A program made the translations under genes and the position numbers. Source: Sodiomyces alkalinus F11 (Eukaryota; Ascomycota; Sordariomycetes; Glomerellales; Plectosphaerellaceae). Taken from it: a DNA stretch of 64,000 nucleotides. Position 1 is the stretch's first letter. The number at the start of each line of letters is the position of its first letter. The stretch covers positions 559,649 to 623,648 of the forward strand of contig NW_021167085.1 in assembly GCF_003711515.1 (NCBI RefSeq). Direction: 5' to 3'. Shown piece after piece: positions 44,090 to 55,269 of this stretch. A model generated the notes under the pieces. That model saw only the letters and a program-made list of their open reading frames with translations, was not told where the DNA came from and did no database searches.

Positions 44090-45360
44090 TTAGTTATCGT
44101 AACCCTTAAAGGAGTCGTTATCACTGCTAATAACGATAACCTCCTCTAAGGGATTAGTATCCTTTATCTTAATATTATTAGAGTTAGGCTTAGTACCCTC
44201 CTTCTCTATCTCCTCCTCCTCCTTAAATAGGGCGGTCACGGGTAACGGCTTAGCGTTAACCTCGGGGCTATTAGCGGTAATAGGCGAGGCGATAGGGGAA
44301 GCGACGCTAATATCGGGAGAGGCGATACTAGTAGTAGGGGAGGCGATATTAGCGGCGGGAGAGGCGACGCTAATAGCGGGGGGCGGCGATTACTTAGCGA
44401 CATTCTCCTTATTATCCGAAAGGATATAAACTTAGGGCCCACGGGTAATAATACGGCGGCCGGCGAAGGCGGCGGATATAAAGGGGCGATGGTAGGGCTC
44501 GCTAATATTTATAAGGGCGGCGGCTAGACCCCGTAGGCGAGGGAATGTATTTATACCACGCTAGTTAAGGCCGGCGGCTTAAGCCGCACGCTTATCGGGA
44601 TATTTTTCGATATCCGCGCCACGGAGCTTACGGATAGCACGCCATAGCGTAATAAAGGTAATCAGGCTACGGTCCCTAAAAGGCGTAACTATTTCTATAA
44701 AGGAATAGGCCTTATCGGCCTAAAGGTTATCGACCTAAAAGAGGTTAGTATAAGCCGACCGAACGGCGAATAATAGGTATAAACCCGTATTATTAGGTCG
44801 ATAGTTAATAGAGACCGAATTAACGATAGCTCGTTAAGTATATGGCGGTTAGCAGTAACGGCGGCGGGGGGATAAGCAGCTGTATCTAAAGCCTTATAAA
44901 ACTATTTATATACGGCCTAAAGCCGTAAATAAAAGCAGCGCCGACTAATCGGCGTTAGTTCCTTATTAGCCTCCTTCTAAAGGATACTAGTAGTAATATT
45001 CTAAATAGTCTAAGCAGCTCTTAAAAGGCCGTCGGGAATCTAAAAACGCTTTAGAAGCCGAATATTCGGCGAAGGTAAGGATAAACTTATAGATATACAC
45101 GCCTAGTATAAGCGTAGATAAATAACGCACCTATATACGTTAGAACTAGAGTGGTTAATATAATCTATATAAATATCGGTGGCTAGGGAGGCTACGTAAT
45201 AACCGTAAAGCGGATTATTAGAAAAACTTCCTAGCTATCTATCGCCGGTATTATAAGGTATGCGGCGTAACTCGCGTATAACGCCGAGTAGAAAAGATAT
45301 TTTAGCGATTAGTTAATATTAGGAAATAAGAAGGATATACTAGCGACTATTCGGCTATAA
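44090..45360 (-). pseudogene. Antisense ORF inside Gypsy element, RIP-degraded, function unknown
   Basis: On the minus strand between the chromodomain and the 3' LTR. Coherent coding-like frame of about 420 codons read from about 45,360 (start not fixed, ATG becomes ATA under RIP) to a stop at 44,090, with TAA/TAG at positions of expected Gln or Trp and one apparent frame change near the C-run at 44,862-44,870. Readable stretches include 'RLLKRFQIPDGLLRAA', 'SFIEIVTPFRDRSLITFITLW', 'RAIRKLRGADIEKYPDK', then a Ser/Pro/Ala repeat ('SVASPAANIASPTTSIASP'), an acidic EEEEIEKEG stretch and EEVIVISSDND (44,114-44,146). Over the last 100 codons there is no stop except one. I know no homologue. It is convergent with pol. 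Confidence 0.55.
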
Positions 45361-45895
45361 TATAGATATAAATATAAATATATAGTAAACTAAAACGTAA
45401 TATAAAGAATAAGGATTACGTAAGGAAAAGGAAGAAAAGAAGAATAATTATAGGGGAGCTATAAGAACTTTTATCTATAAGGTAAATAGTCGCCTTAGTT
45501 ACGAATCTAGCCGGAGAGGGAGTAAGTATAAAGAACGGTAAAAATAAATTTAGTAATACTATACACCACGATAATAAAGGAAGGTATAGCGATAAGCGCG
45601 ATATTATAAAACACGGCGAGTAATCGCCGGCTATTACACAGGACGCTAAAAAAGGGAATAATATTTAGTAAGCGAGTCGGCTACGTAATTACCGCTAACG
45701 GTTTACCGATTACCTAATAATACGTGGAAGGAAGTCGTGATATTTAGAAGGAGGTACGTAGCCTTACCGGTACCGACTAATTATAAGCGCTAACCGGATA
45801 GCGGAGTTCGTATAAGGCTAGAGTTATACGTATATTCTGCCCGGTAAGGGGAATAGAACAGGCCTAAAAGACTAACCCTGTTAAAGAGGGGGTAG

Positions 45896-46118
45896 TATAA
45901 AGAACGGAGTAGTATTATAGATTAGCACTATATAGAATCGGAGATACGCTCGGATCGCCGAGGACTCAGCGAGACTAAACTACTATATTAGCCTAGAGGG
46001 GGAAAAGTCTTCTTTTCCTCCTTAAGTTAAAGTCTTAATAATATATAACTATTAAGTCCGAATAGTATTTTCCGTTACGGTGTATCTTTTCCCTAGTATT
46101 ATAGCCTATTCCTTAACA
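45896..46118 (+). repeat. 3' LTR of Gypsy element, 223 bp
   Basis: See the 5' LTR. It begins TATAAAG after the purine tract ending at 45,895 and ends TTAACA before the AAGTA duplication. Confidence 0.92.
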
Positions 46119-46123
46119 AAGTA
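46119..46123. repeat. 5-bp target site duplication, right copy (AAGTA)
   Basis: Exact match to 38,389-38,393. Sequence after it continues the element A gag that stops at the left side. Confidence 0.9.
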
Positions 46124-46825
46124 CTCGCCCTATTTAAGGGGATAGGCATAGAGAAGGTCTAAGCCCTCCTCGCTATAAAGTCTAATCTAAAGAACGCCTT
46201 TTATACCATCCTTAAGCACGCCCCTTAGCCTACGATAGATAACTACTTTAGTGCACTTCGCCACCCCTATTTAGGCTAATAGTGCCGCTTCCTAGCCTAA
46301 TAACGCCTAGTATACCGAGGAGATCTACTATAAAAGACCCCGCCCTAGATATAATAACCGGCGTAATAATAGCCGCCCGACCTAATAACACGATAACCGC
46401 CTAGGATAGTAAAGAGGTGCCTAGAATAATAGCTAGCCCCCGCTAACACGCTACTACTACTACGGCTAAAAAGGGTATCGGAGAGATAACTGCCCTATCC
46501 TAATCTATAATAGCGCCTATAACCTAGTTAAGTAGGAGTTCCCCGCGTATTTAGTTATAGATTAGACCGGTACCTAGGCAGCCTACCTAGAGAGCGAGCT
46601 ATAAGTTAACGAGTACTAGCTATACCGACGCCTTATACTGTATTAGCTGGCCACTAAGCTCTATAGCCGATTTAAGGAGCTCGTAGACCTTTATATTAAG
46701 ACCTTCTAGCCTACTACCCTCCCCTATAAGACTAATAAGACTAATAGGCTTATAATTAAGTATATAGTTAAGCAGGTATAGAAGTAGTAGACCGGTTAGA
46801 GTGGTTAGGCTACCTAAGCCACTTA

Positions 46826-46838
46826 AGCCTTAAGGGTT
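46826..46838. repeat. 13-bp target site duplication of LINE, left copy
   Basis: AGCCTTAAGGGTT at 46,826-46,838, repeated at 53,025-53,037. The plus-strand T run follows it directly. Confidence 0.9.
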
Positions 46839-47019
46839 TTTTTTTTATTATTCATTACACGCATACAGCCCTAAAGCTATGGCGCGGCGCCTTTTGCCCT
46901 ATAGGCTAGAGGCTAGAATAAGCTATAGTAAGGAGTGGAGTAGTAGTAATAAACAAAGGAAATCCTCCGTAACAGTCTGCCTAATATCCCGAAAAACAGG
47001 TAAAAACCAAAACAGATAA

Positions 47020-50000
47020 CTAGACCGCAGGATCCGAGGTTTACGCCCTATACCACTCTGCCGAGGCTATTTTAGTAGCTAAAAGATAGGCCTCTAAAGC
47101 CTGTATTCCTCTTTTAGTACCGAATAATAGCGGTAGAGATAGCGGTAGGCCTGCTAGGGCTTCCCGCAGGGCTTTTCGTTCGTTTTTATAAAAAGGGCAG
47201 GAAAGGATAAGGTGGGCTGTATCCTGTCTAGGGGAGCCGGGACAGGGATAGCGGTCGTTGGCGTAGCTACGGGCCCTTTTTTAGTGGGATTGTAGGTATC
47301 CGAAGCCGGTTTTTAACTGAATAAAAGCCGATTTTACCCACCTAGGGCCCTGTATCGGCAGTGGTTTTCGGGAAAAGCGGAGATTATCTCGGACTAGGCG
47401 CCTATAAAGGCGGTCTAATCGGACCGATTTACCCCTTCTTTCCGCCTCTTCCTTTTTGTTCCATAAAGCCTTCTAGTCTCGAACTAGGGCCTCGTTAACC
47501 CGACGCTTTAAGTGACTAAGGGTAACTAAGCTAATAGATTTAGTAGCTTTTTTAGCGTCTAGCGCCTATTTAGCTGCCTTATCCGCTAGTTCGTTCCCCT
47601 CTATCCCTATATACGAAGGGCACCACCACACAGAGACTAAAGTGCGCTGTTATTTTAGTTATTGGATAAGAGTCTTAGCCTCTATAGCCCACTAAGAGGA
47701 GCACTGAAGCTTCTGAATAGCCGCCTGTGAATCGCTAAAAATATAGCACTCTAGGGGCCTAGGCGACTGCTCTAGGGTAGTCTGAAGGGCTTGAAGAATA
47801 GCATATAATTCGGCGTCGGCGACTTCGGCAGAGGTCCCTAGGTTAAAGCCTATAGCTTTACAGGGCCTACAGGTATTAGCCCACTGTATTATAGCGGCTG
47901 CTGCCTGTGGAGGCCCTGTAGGAGGCCTTATAGGGTGGCCTAGAGAGCCGTTAGTGTAGAAAATAGACGCCCAATCGCCTAAGGATTATTGTATATTCTT
48001 AAGGGCTTCGAGGTGGGCTGTTTTTGGGTCTTGGGTGCCGGAGTCGGTGTTTTTCGCGGTTATAGGCTATTCTTTTAAGGGGAAAAAGGGTCTAAGGTCT
48101 GCTATAGATTCGGAGGCCTAGGGGGCCTCCCACCTAGCTACAGGGCCCTCTATTTCCCAGGACTACCCTACTAAAGCAGCTAATTCTAGGCCTAGCCTAT
48201 AGAGCTATGTGGTAGGCTATAGGTCTTATAGGCGGGCGAGGTCTTCCCCTAGCTCCCCTAGAAGCTGGCGTCTTATAGGGTGGTTCGGTAAGAACTTTAA
48301 AGACCTAAAGGCATAAAGCCTATTAGATCTAGTTAACCGAATCGACGCTGGGGGCACTGCTGCTTCTAGTTCTAGAGGCCGTAAGGGGGCCCCCCTAAAA
48401 GCCCCTAGAGCCGTGACTAGAGCGCCGTACTGTAGGCGTTCTAGGCGGTCGACTAGGTGCTTTTTAGGTGATTTAGGGTCCCACTATAGCTGCGAGCCGA
48501 AGTCAGCCAGTGAGGCTATACAGGCTATATATAGCTGCCGTAGGGCCTTAAAAGAAAGGCCTCTTTACGAACTAGCTAGCCTGTAAAGCCGGTTTAGGGC
48601 ACCTGAAGCTGAATTTAGGCGCTTTTCGATATAGGGTTTAAAAGATAGCTTAGGGTTAAACCAGACCCCTAGCCATCTAATAGTACCTAGAGCTGGTTTA
48701 ACTAGGTGCCCCCCGATACTAACCGGGGCGTCTTCTACAGAGCGTCTTCGGTGGAAGTGAATAAGCTCTGTTTTTTCCGGGTCGAAAAGGACATGGTCCT
48801 TATTCGCTGCATCGAAAAGGGAGGCCGCGGCTCTTTCTAGGATTTTACAGTTTTTCCTAGCAGACGTAGATGCTATACATAGCTGAAAATCGTTTATATA
48901 AGATAACTGAAGACCTTTAAAATCCGGCCCCGCTATAACCTTCCTAATATAAATTAGGAATAGGATAGGGGAAACCGGGGAGCCTTGTCAGACCCCTATA
49001 TTTAGGGGGGTGGGCTGCTAAACCTGACCCTCGAAGGCTAGTTGGATACGCCTGTTTTGTGTGAAGGAGGCTACCCATTTAACTAGATTCGAGGGTAGTT
49101 GGAGCTCTTGCAGGGTTGTTAGTAGCTGAGGGCGGGCGACGTGGTCGAAGGCTCCTTTAATATCTAAAAACAGCGTAGAAATTACGGCGTTTTGCCGTGA
49201 TTTACGCTGTTTTTCGATATAGTGGAGGAGAAGAAGGGCCGTATCGATAGCGGCTTTATTTTCTACCCCCTATCTGACTAGGGTGTAGAAGGTCGTCTCG
49301 GGTATCAGCTAAAAAGCTTAGCCTAGCAGCTATAATCCTTTCGAGGACTTTACCTAAGCAGTTTAGAAGGGCTATAATCCTGTAAGACTTAGGATTAGAG
49401 TAGTCCTTCTTTCCCGGCTTTAGTAGAATGACCCCTAGGGCCTTTTTCTAGCAGGTGGGGTGGTGGCCTGCTGAAAATAAAGCTGAGTAGGCCTTTAAGA
49501 ATGGCCCGGGAATAGCCTTATAGGCCTGTTGGATCGGCTATAAGCTTATCCTATCAGGCCCTGGGGCTTTCCCCTTAGCAGCTCTAAAGATAGCGCGTTA
49601 TAGTTCGGGAGCCTGAAGGCTAGGCTACTCCCACGGTCTTCTAAGGCCCTAACTGCGTGATCTAGTCAGGCTCTGGGGACCGTTAGAAGGGTAAGAAGGG
49701 CCTAGGTCCCCCGAAGGGCCTGTAAATACAGGGGCTTCGGGGGCGTCGGTGGCGGAGGCTGTGGGAAAAAGAGTGTGAAGTAGGGCGTTGTATTTATCTT
49801 CGAAGGCGTAGGCTTTCTGTTTCGTAGGCGTTTGAATCGGAGGGATTTTCGCGTTAAGGCCGCTCTTTATATAGTTATAGGCCTTAAAAATTTCGGGGCC
49901 TTCGGTATAGGCTAGGAAGGCCTCCTAGTAGTCGTTTTTTACTGTTTTTACTGCCCTGTAGTAGGCGTTCCGAGCTTCTTTCCAGGAGGTTTCTAAAGAC

Positions 50001-50718
50001 GCTAGCGGGGAAACCGAGGCCCCCTTTTTAGACGTCTTTCTAAATACCCTAAAAGCCCTGTTAGCTGATTTTCGTAGGGCCTTTAGCTCTTTAGTCCACC
50101 ACGGTTTCGAACGCTCTACTACCCTCAGCTTAGGCACTGCAGCCTGAAGCGCTAGGGTAATAGTATCCGAGAGGCAGCGACCTAAAAAGTCCTAGTCCGA
50201 GGCGTTAATAGCCTGTTGGAGGTCCAGGTTAAGGCTAGGTTCTAGGCCTTTTAGGGTACTAGAAAACAGGTCCTAATCCGCTAGCTTATAATTATAAACC
50301 GGCGGGAGAGACCTATTTATAGGACCTTTAGAGCCTAAAATAGTAGCCGAAAGGAGGATAGCGCGGTGTAAGGAGGTAGTATTCTCGATATACTCCTACT
50401 TATCGAAGCGGAGATAATCGAAGCCGGGCGTATAAAAGGCTGGGTCTATAACCGACTCTTAACGAAGATTAGACCTAAGAAAGGTCCCCCCGTTTATGTT
50501 AATTTCTTTAGAGCCCACTAGATAGGTAGCTCCGAGGCTATCTAACTAGTCTACTAGAGCCTGGGCCCTAATAGAAGCCTGGTTAGTAGTAGCTCCGTTC
50601 CACTGCTAGTGGTTTCTGTTAAAGTCCCCTATAATAAGGGTAGGCTTAGAGACCTGTAGGTCCTATAGCACTCGATCCTCGGTCTAGGGCCGGCTTCTAG
50701 GGCCTGTGAAGGAGGGAA

Positions 50719-50749
<31 letters not shown>

Positions 50750-51200
50750 GGAAGAGGTAGAAGGGGTAGGGCTAGAGGGCCGCCCTCGGCCTGTTGTTTC
50801 GGGGTCCTGTTCTATCTGATTATAAACGTGTAGAATATAAAAGGTCTGTGGATAATAAACCTCTATAATCTGCGCGTCTATATCGTCTAGAAGGTCTTCG
50901 CGGTGTGAAAAGTCGATATTAGAGCCCTTTCTTATATAAGAGAGGACCCTAGGCTTGATAGGGAAGAACTGGCATTTTTGGGATGTAGGCGTAACGGTGT
51001 AAAAAGCAGGGTGATTTCGGATAAACCATCCCTCCGGTGTCGAGATATAGGCAGGTTCCTGAATAAGGACTATATCAGTCATAGCCTCTAAAGCCTGTTC
51101 TAGGATAGCTTCCTGCGCCGGACCCTGTTTATCGACGTTATGCTGAATAAACCGGATTTCTTTCGAACTAAAAGACCCTTTATTTATAGGATTTAGGGTT
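47020..51200 (-). pseudogene. LINE ORF2: endonuclease, reverse transcriptase, RNase H, RIP-degraded
   Basis: Endonuclease N-terminus 'MTDIVLIQEPAYISTPEGWFI' (about 51,082 downward). The RT has YIND in place of the usual YxDD. RNase H has its first catalytic Asp codon read as Asn (47,950-47,952, 'FYTNGSLG'), while the second ('DAELYAIL') and third ('FSDSQAAI') acidic positions are intact. After RNase H a Cys-rich segment ('LILSCPFYKNERKAL', about 47,160-47,220) matches the usual C-terminal zinc region. Stops interrupt most of the frame. Confidence 0.75.
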
Positions 51201-51246
51201 TAATAGCTCGAAAGACCTCGTAGTTTTTACTGTAAGGGGGGTGTGC

Positions 51247-52850
51247 TCACTTGTAGTTATAGCACTTATAGGTCCTGTGTTCGTAGTCGCCGTATTCCTC
51301 GCACTCGTTGCAGTAGTGGTCTTCGTCGCCATGGCCCTCCGTAGCGCAGATAGAGCAGGTAGTTAGGCTCTTATAGGTCCCTCGGGTATGCCCGAATTTC
51401 CAGCAGTTAGAGTACTGGGTCCTAGGGATTGTAGGCCTATATTTATAGACCTTTAGCCGCTGGCCGGCTATATAGAGCCCCTGTTTTAAGCAGTATTTCT
51501 GCTTTTTAGTAGTTGGCACTGAAACGATAATAGTGCCGTGAAGCCCGTCTGGGGTTCTTAGCCACCGAGGCTTCCCTACCACCCTAACAGGGTTAAAGGT
51601 GCCGATTTCAGTAACTAGGTCCTTTAAACCTAGGCCCTGTCAAAGGCTGCGGTTTAGGGCTTTTAGCGGTGTGTCGGAAGGGTCGGCAGGGTCGGATAGC
51701 GGCGTTTCCCCCCCTCCGAAGGCCCTAGTAGGCACCTGTTTAATAATAAGCTGAAACCAGTCGCCTGTAGGTTGGGAGGGCTGAAGAGGCAGGTTTAGCT
51801 CCTTAAACCACTGATTCTGAGAGTCTAGGAGCTGCTGGACGCTGTATTTCGGGCCCGGGGTTAAAATAAGGTTTCCGTTAGTTAATAGGCTAACAGCCGT
51901 AATAGCAGGGGTTTTTAGGGCCTTATTTAGCCTGTTCCGGAGCTTAAGAGAATTAAAGTTCTCCCGGGGGATTGTTTCCCCTGCTATAGGCTGTAAAACA
52001 ACCCTAGGGACCTTCTTAGGGTCCGTGGGGAGGGGGGCCGGGGGGGTTGATGGTGCTGAGGCCTTTTGGGGGGCCTGGGGTGCTATAAAGCCTGTTTTTC
52101 CCTTTATAGCCTCGCTATAAAGGGGTTTAGGTTGTTCTGTAAGCCTACGAACTGCTTGGGCTAGTTTGTCGACCTTCTGCTCGAGTGTAGGGGGCTGGGA
52201 GCCTTGTGGGGTTCCGTCGATAGCAGATTTAAGCCCTGTAGATAGGGCTTTAATCTAGGGGATAGGGTCGAGGTCGTAGGCCTGTTGGAGTAGCTGAAAA
52301 GCCTGCTGGAGAAGCCCCCTAGCCTGGGCCTTACTAGCCGAACCAGTCGACTTCTGGGGCGTAGTAGAGGGGTTTCCAGCAGTTCTAGGGGCCTTTTTAG
52401 CCCATTTAGAGCCTATAAGGCCCTGTTTTTCAGCAGGGGGGGGGCCTAGAGGGCGTTTCGAAGAGGCCTTCGGCCTTAGAGTCGGAGGGGGGCTCGGTTC
52501 GGGTCCTAGAAAACCTTCTAGGGGTTGGGGTCGAAGGGCTAAGCTGCCTTTTCGAATTCAGGGGCGTAATAAAGGTAGAAGTCCCTGTATTTACAGGGCT
52601 TTTAGGGGTTTCCCCTATTTCTACCTCCCCTAAGCCCTCTATAATTATAGGGGGCTTAGGGTTAGTACTGGAGGCGTTGTGGTGGGCTAGGGCGTTGTTG
52701 TGGCTAGTACTGTGGCTGTTGTTGTGGCTGGGGTCTTTTGTGGGGTGCTGGGGTCGCGAGGCGTTGATGGTTGCGGCTCTGCGCGGCTGCTTTGTCAGCT
52801 GCGCACGGGCTATATCAGATTTTTCCCCCGCACGTGGGGCACCCATAGGT
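51247..52850 (-). pseudogene. LINE ORF1 (gag-like) with zinc knuckles, RIP-degraded
   Basis: Two to three CCHC knuckles near the C-terminus at about 51,250-51,430. The first ligand of the first knuckle reads Tyr. The N-terminal part (about 52,430-52,850) is rich in Ser, Pro, Thr and Asn and low complexity. The last residues before a stop overlap ORF2 closely, as in other Tad1-like elements. Confidence 0.65.
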
Positions 52851-53024
52851 GCATTTCCAGGCGTTTTCGCACTTATTTTACGCCCTAAATAGCGCCTGCG
52901 CGATACAGGGCTATAGATAGGCGTATAGAGCTTGAAAAGAGCTATCGATTGATATAGGTTTCGAGTGGTTTAGAGCGTTTGCGCGTAAAACGTAGGTCCC
53001 CCCACGTGAGTTGTAAGAAGGATG

Positions 53025-53037
53025 AGCCTTAAGGGTT
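53025..53037. repeat. 13-bp target site duplication of LINE, right copy
   Basis: Exact match to 46,826-46,838. The element A sequence continues directly after it. Confidence 0.9.
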
Positions 53038-54900
53038 ATTAAGGTTATAGGATCTATTAATTTTATTACTGCTAGAGTATATACTACGTCTATATCGCGG
53101 CCTACCTCGACTAAACCCTAAGACCCTCTTCGTACTACTAAGAGTGGTAGAGTTAGTAAACCTACGCCGAAAGTAGCTAGTTCCCCTAATTAGGCAGTTT
53201 AATAGACCCTATTAGCTCCGGAAAGCTCCTAAAGGGTTATAAAGATAGTTAACGATACCGATATAGACGATAGTCTAACTCTTAATTCGATAGCCCCTAT
53301 ATGTAGACCTACTACTACCTCGACCTCTACCCGGCCTGCCTTATAAGCCTTAGCTTAGAAGGATACCCTTAATTTATTTAACTAGGAGGCTATTATATAG
53401 AAGGTCCGAGAAAAGAGCCTAAAGCACCTTTTAGAGATAGAGGTTAAGGTTCTTATAGTTTACCTCCTCTCCACTAATAAAGCCATCCTCGCGGACTATA
53501 AGGAGACGCTAAGGTCGATCGGTAGCTAAGTAAAGCCTTATAAAATTATCCGCTTAACCCCTAAAGAGGCCTTTTTTATAGACTCCTTACCCCTAAGACC
53601 CGAATATCCTATATAGTTTACGAATACCGCGACCGCTACCCCTACGCCTAACGGTGCCCTATCTATTACGCCCGCCCCGACGATTAATAAACTAAAGCCT
53701 CCTACTATTTACGCTAAGTATATAACGATACGGGTTAGCCTAACTACGCGAATAGCTAAAGCCTACCCTACGGAGGATCGTTTTTACGTAGTTATTAATA
53801 TAGGAGCCGTCTTTAACACTATTCGGCTAGACCGTATATAAAAGCTAGGATTACGGAGCCGTATCGGGAAAAGTATTATCGCGATTAAGGGAATTAATAA
53901 TATAGATAGGGTAAACTATATAGGATATCTAAAGGAGCACCTCTAGGTCGGGGACTAGTATAAGAAAGTCTATTTTATAGTAATCGAGGGAATAAGGCCT
54001 AGGATACTTCTTAGCCTGCTATTCTTACTCGATAGTCACGCCTCTTTTACCTATAGGGACGGATAGATCGATATAGACTTTACCTACGGGGATACCTATA
54101 TTATCGTCTCTATCGCTAGTAGGGAATAGGTCGACGACCGCCCTTATAGATAGAGCTAGCCTAAGTTTAAAGAGGAGGAGAAGCGTTAAGAAAAGGAGGA
54201 TTTAATTAATTAGAGTATCGGATAATAGGGGGAGGACAGCGTCCCTTATAGTTAGTCCGGGGCCGCTACCTTAATATTAAGTAACGATAGGACTAGCGGT
54301 TCGCCCAATTAAGGGGCGAAAGAGAAGGAGGAGATAAGGGAGGAGAAGGAGGAGAGGAAGAAGAAGAAGAGCGACGACGATATTTTCTTTTATTTAGATA
54401 ATAAGGACGTTACTGCTTTAGTAGCCTTCCTGTTTACGGAGGAGGTAAAGCCCCGAATAAAGAGAATTTATATAGCCCTAAGGGCGATACCACGAAATTA
54501 GGGCTAAGGATATAAAAGGTATATCGCGGAGGCTCCCTATATAATAACTACGACTATATAATAGTAACTAATTCACACTAACTACTTATCTTTTTCGACT
54601 TTTCTATACTACTATTAGCCTAATCACCCTAATAGCCTCTTAATCTTATATTTTCGAAAGGACCGGATAATATAGGATAAATCCTAGATAAGAGCGCTTA
54701 AGGCTCTAAAGAAAGAGGAGGATAGTATTACTAGTATAGCCGCGGTTACGATGAAGAGGCTATAATAGCCTAAAAGGAGGAAGTCCTAGGATCTTATTAA
54801 AAAAGTATACTATCCCCCTAATCCCGAAGGCGTCTTTACTATATAGAAGCCTAAGGCTCTTAAGGTTTACCCTCTTAACGATATTCCGTTTAATAGAAGT
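53025..54900 (+). pseudogene. Element A, 3' part with aspartic protease site
   Basis: After the LINE, element A continues with a Thr/Pro-rich segment and an aspartic protease site at about 53,785-53,810. The D-T-G triad now reads N-I-G, both changes explained by TpG-to-TpA and CpA-to-TpA. Downstream is a Lys/Glu-rich segment (about 54,150-54,380) and coding-like sequence to about 54,900. No RT motif follows before element B. Its remaining pol may be lost or lie beyond element B. Confidence 0.5.
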
Positions 54901-54947
54901 GTTGATATGCCTCGGAACCCTACCAAGTATCGTGGGCGTACCTTAGA

Positions 54948-54973
54948 GGTGCTATAGCATATACTATAGCACC
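54948..54973. repeat. Perfect hairpin, 10-bp stem and 6-base loop
   Basis: GGTGCTATAG, loop CATATA, CTATAGCACC. It lies in a short stretch (about 54,890-55,080) that keeps more CpA and TpG than its surroundings. Confidence 0.85.
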
Positions 54974-55269
54974 TACGGGGTATACTATAGAAGCCGTGGC
55001 ATATACTAGGGTATCCGGAGGACTATATACGTAAATACCGAGGATCCTATAGGGTTTACCCGTGGGTATATTAGTCCTAGGGGCGCGCCCCCTTTCTAAC
55101 TTAGGGAAGATATTTTATTTTACTACCCTTTACGGCACCCTAAGGTTACTCCTTTAGAAAAGCCTGGCTCCTAGGTCTAAGAGTACTAGCTAGCTTGATA
55201 TATACCTGGTTAGGGTATATTAAATAGTAGTAACTAAGTTTCACGCGAGGTTTACGTACCGCCGTCTTA

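Larger units (their letters stand above)
38394..46118 (+). mobile_element. Complete Gypsy/chromovirus LTR retrotransposon, 7.7 kb
   Basis: Bounded by 223-base LTRs and AAGTA duplications. On the plus strand: gag with a zinc knuckle (about 39,777-39,823) in which three of four ligands read Tyr; reverse transcriptase (about 40,740-41,400, 'LVLFVPKKDSSLRLYINYRGLN', catalytic YLND at 41,117-41,128); RNase H (about 41,576); integrase (about 42,820-43,600, 'AIDFITGF', 'HxxxH' region not examined); and a chromodomain (about 43,711-43,865, ending near 'WEPEDHLGNAL' with RIP changes). A polypurine tract AAAGAGGGGG lies just before the 3' LTR. All are interrupted by RIP stops. An antisense ORF fills the 2 kb between chromodomain and 3' LTR. 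Confidence 0.9.
46119..46838 (+). pseudogene. Element A gag, middle part with zinc knuckle
   Basis: Continues element A gag after the Gypsy insertion. The knuckle at 46,452-46,493 keeps the CX2CX4HX4C spacing, but the first two Cys and the His codons now read TAC, TAC and TAT (Tyr), while the last Cys (TGC) survives. The line of sequence ends at the LINE insertion. Confidence 0.6.
46839..53024 (-). mobile_element. Complete non-LTR retrotransposon (Tad1-like LINE), about 6.2 kb
   Basis: Minus-strand element bounded by 13-base target duplications, with a T run (poly-A on its own strand) at its 3' end on the left. On the minus strand from right to left: ORF1 with zinc knuckles (about 51,247-52,850), then ORF2 with endonuclease (about 50,680-51,100), reverse transcriptase with YIND at 48,889-48,900, and RNase H near 47,700-47,960. 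The order gag, endonuclease, RT, RNase H is that of Tad1-type fungal elements. RIP is milder here: in 47,461-47,700 CpA+TpG counted by hand is 12, against 6 in an equal span of the Gypsy element. Confidence 0.85.
36807..54900 (+). mobile_element. Element A: older LTR-type retrotransposon, nested host of two later insertions
   Basis: Pieces in one orientation: 36,807-38,393, 46,119-46,838 and 53,025 to about 54,900. The first piece is one reading frame apart from RIP-type stops and encodes a Pro/Thr-rich leader and a gag capsid-like region ('LYMDTAIRPAIECLVREV'). The second carries a CX2CX4HX4C zinc knuckle (46,452-46,493) in which two Cys and the His now read Tyr. The third encodes a retroviral-type aspartic protease site (about 53,790), altered by RIP, then unplaced coding-like sequence. 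I found no reverse transcriptase, so the element may be truncated or its pol displaced. LTRs not found. Confidence 0.7.

Noticed and set aside
44236..44442. 68-aa minus-strand open frame
   Set aside because: A shadow of the Ser/Pro repeat in a different frame of the longer antisense ORF.
51247..52850. LINE frames as intact host genes
   Set aside because: They carry zinc knuckles and sit between target duplications in a RIP block with many stops.
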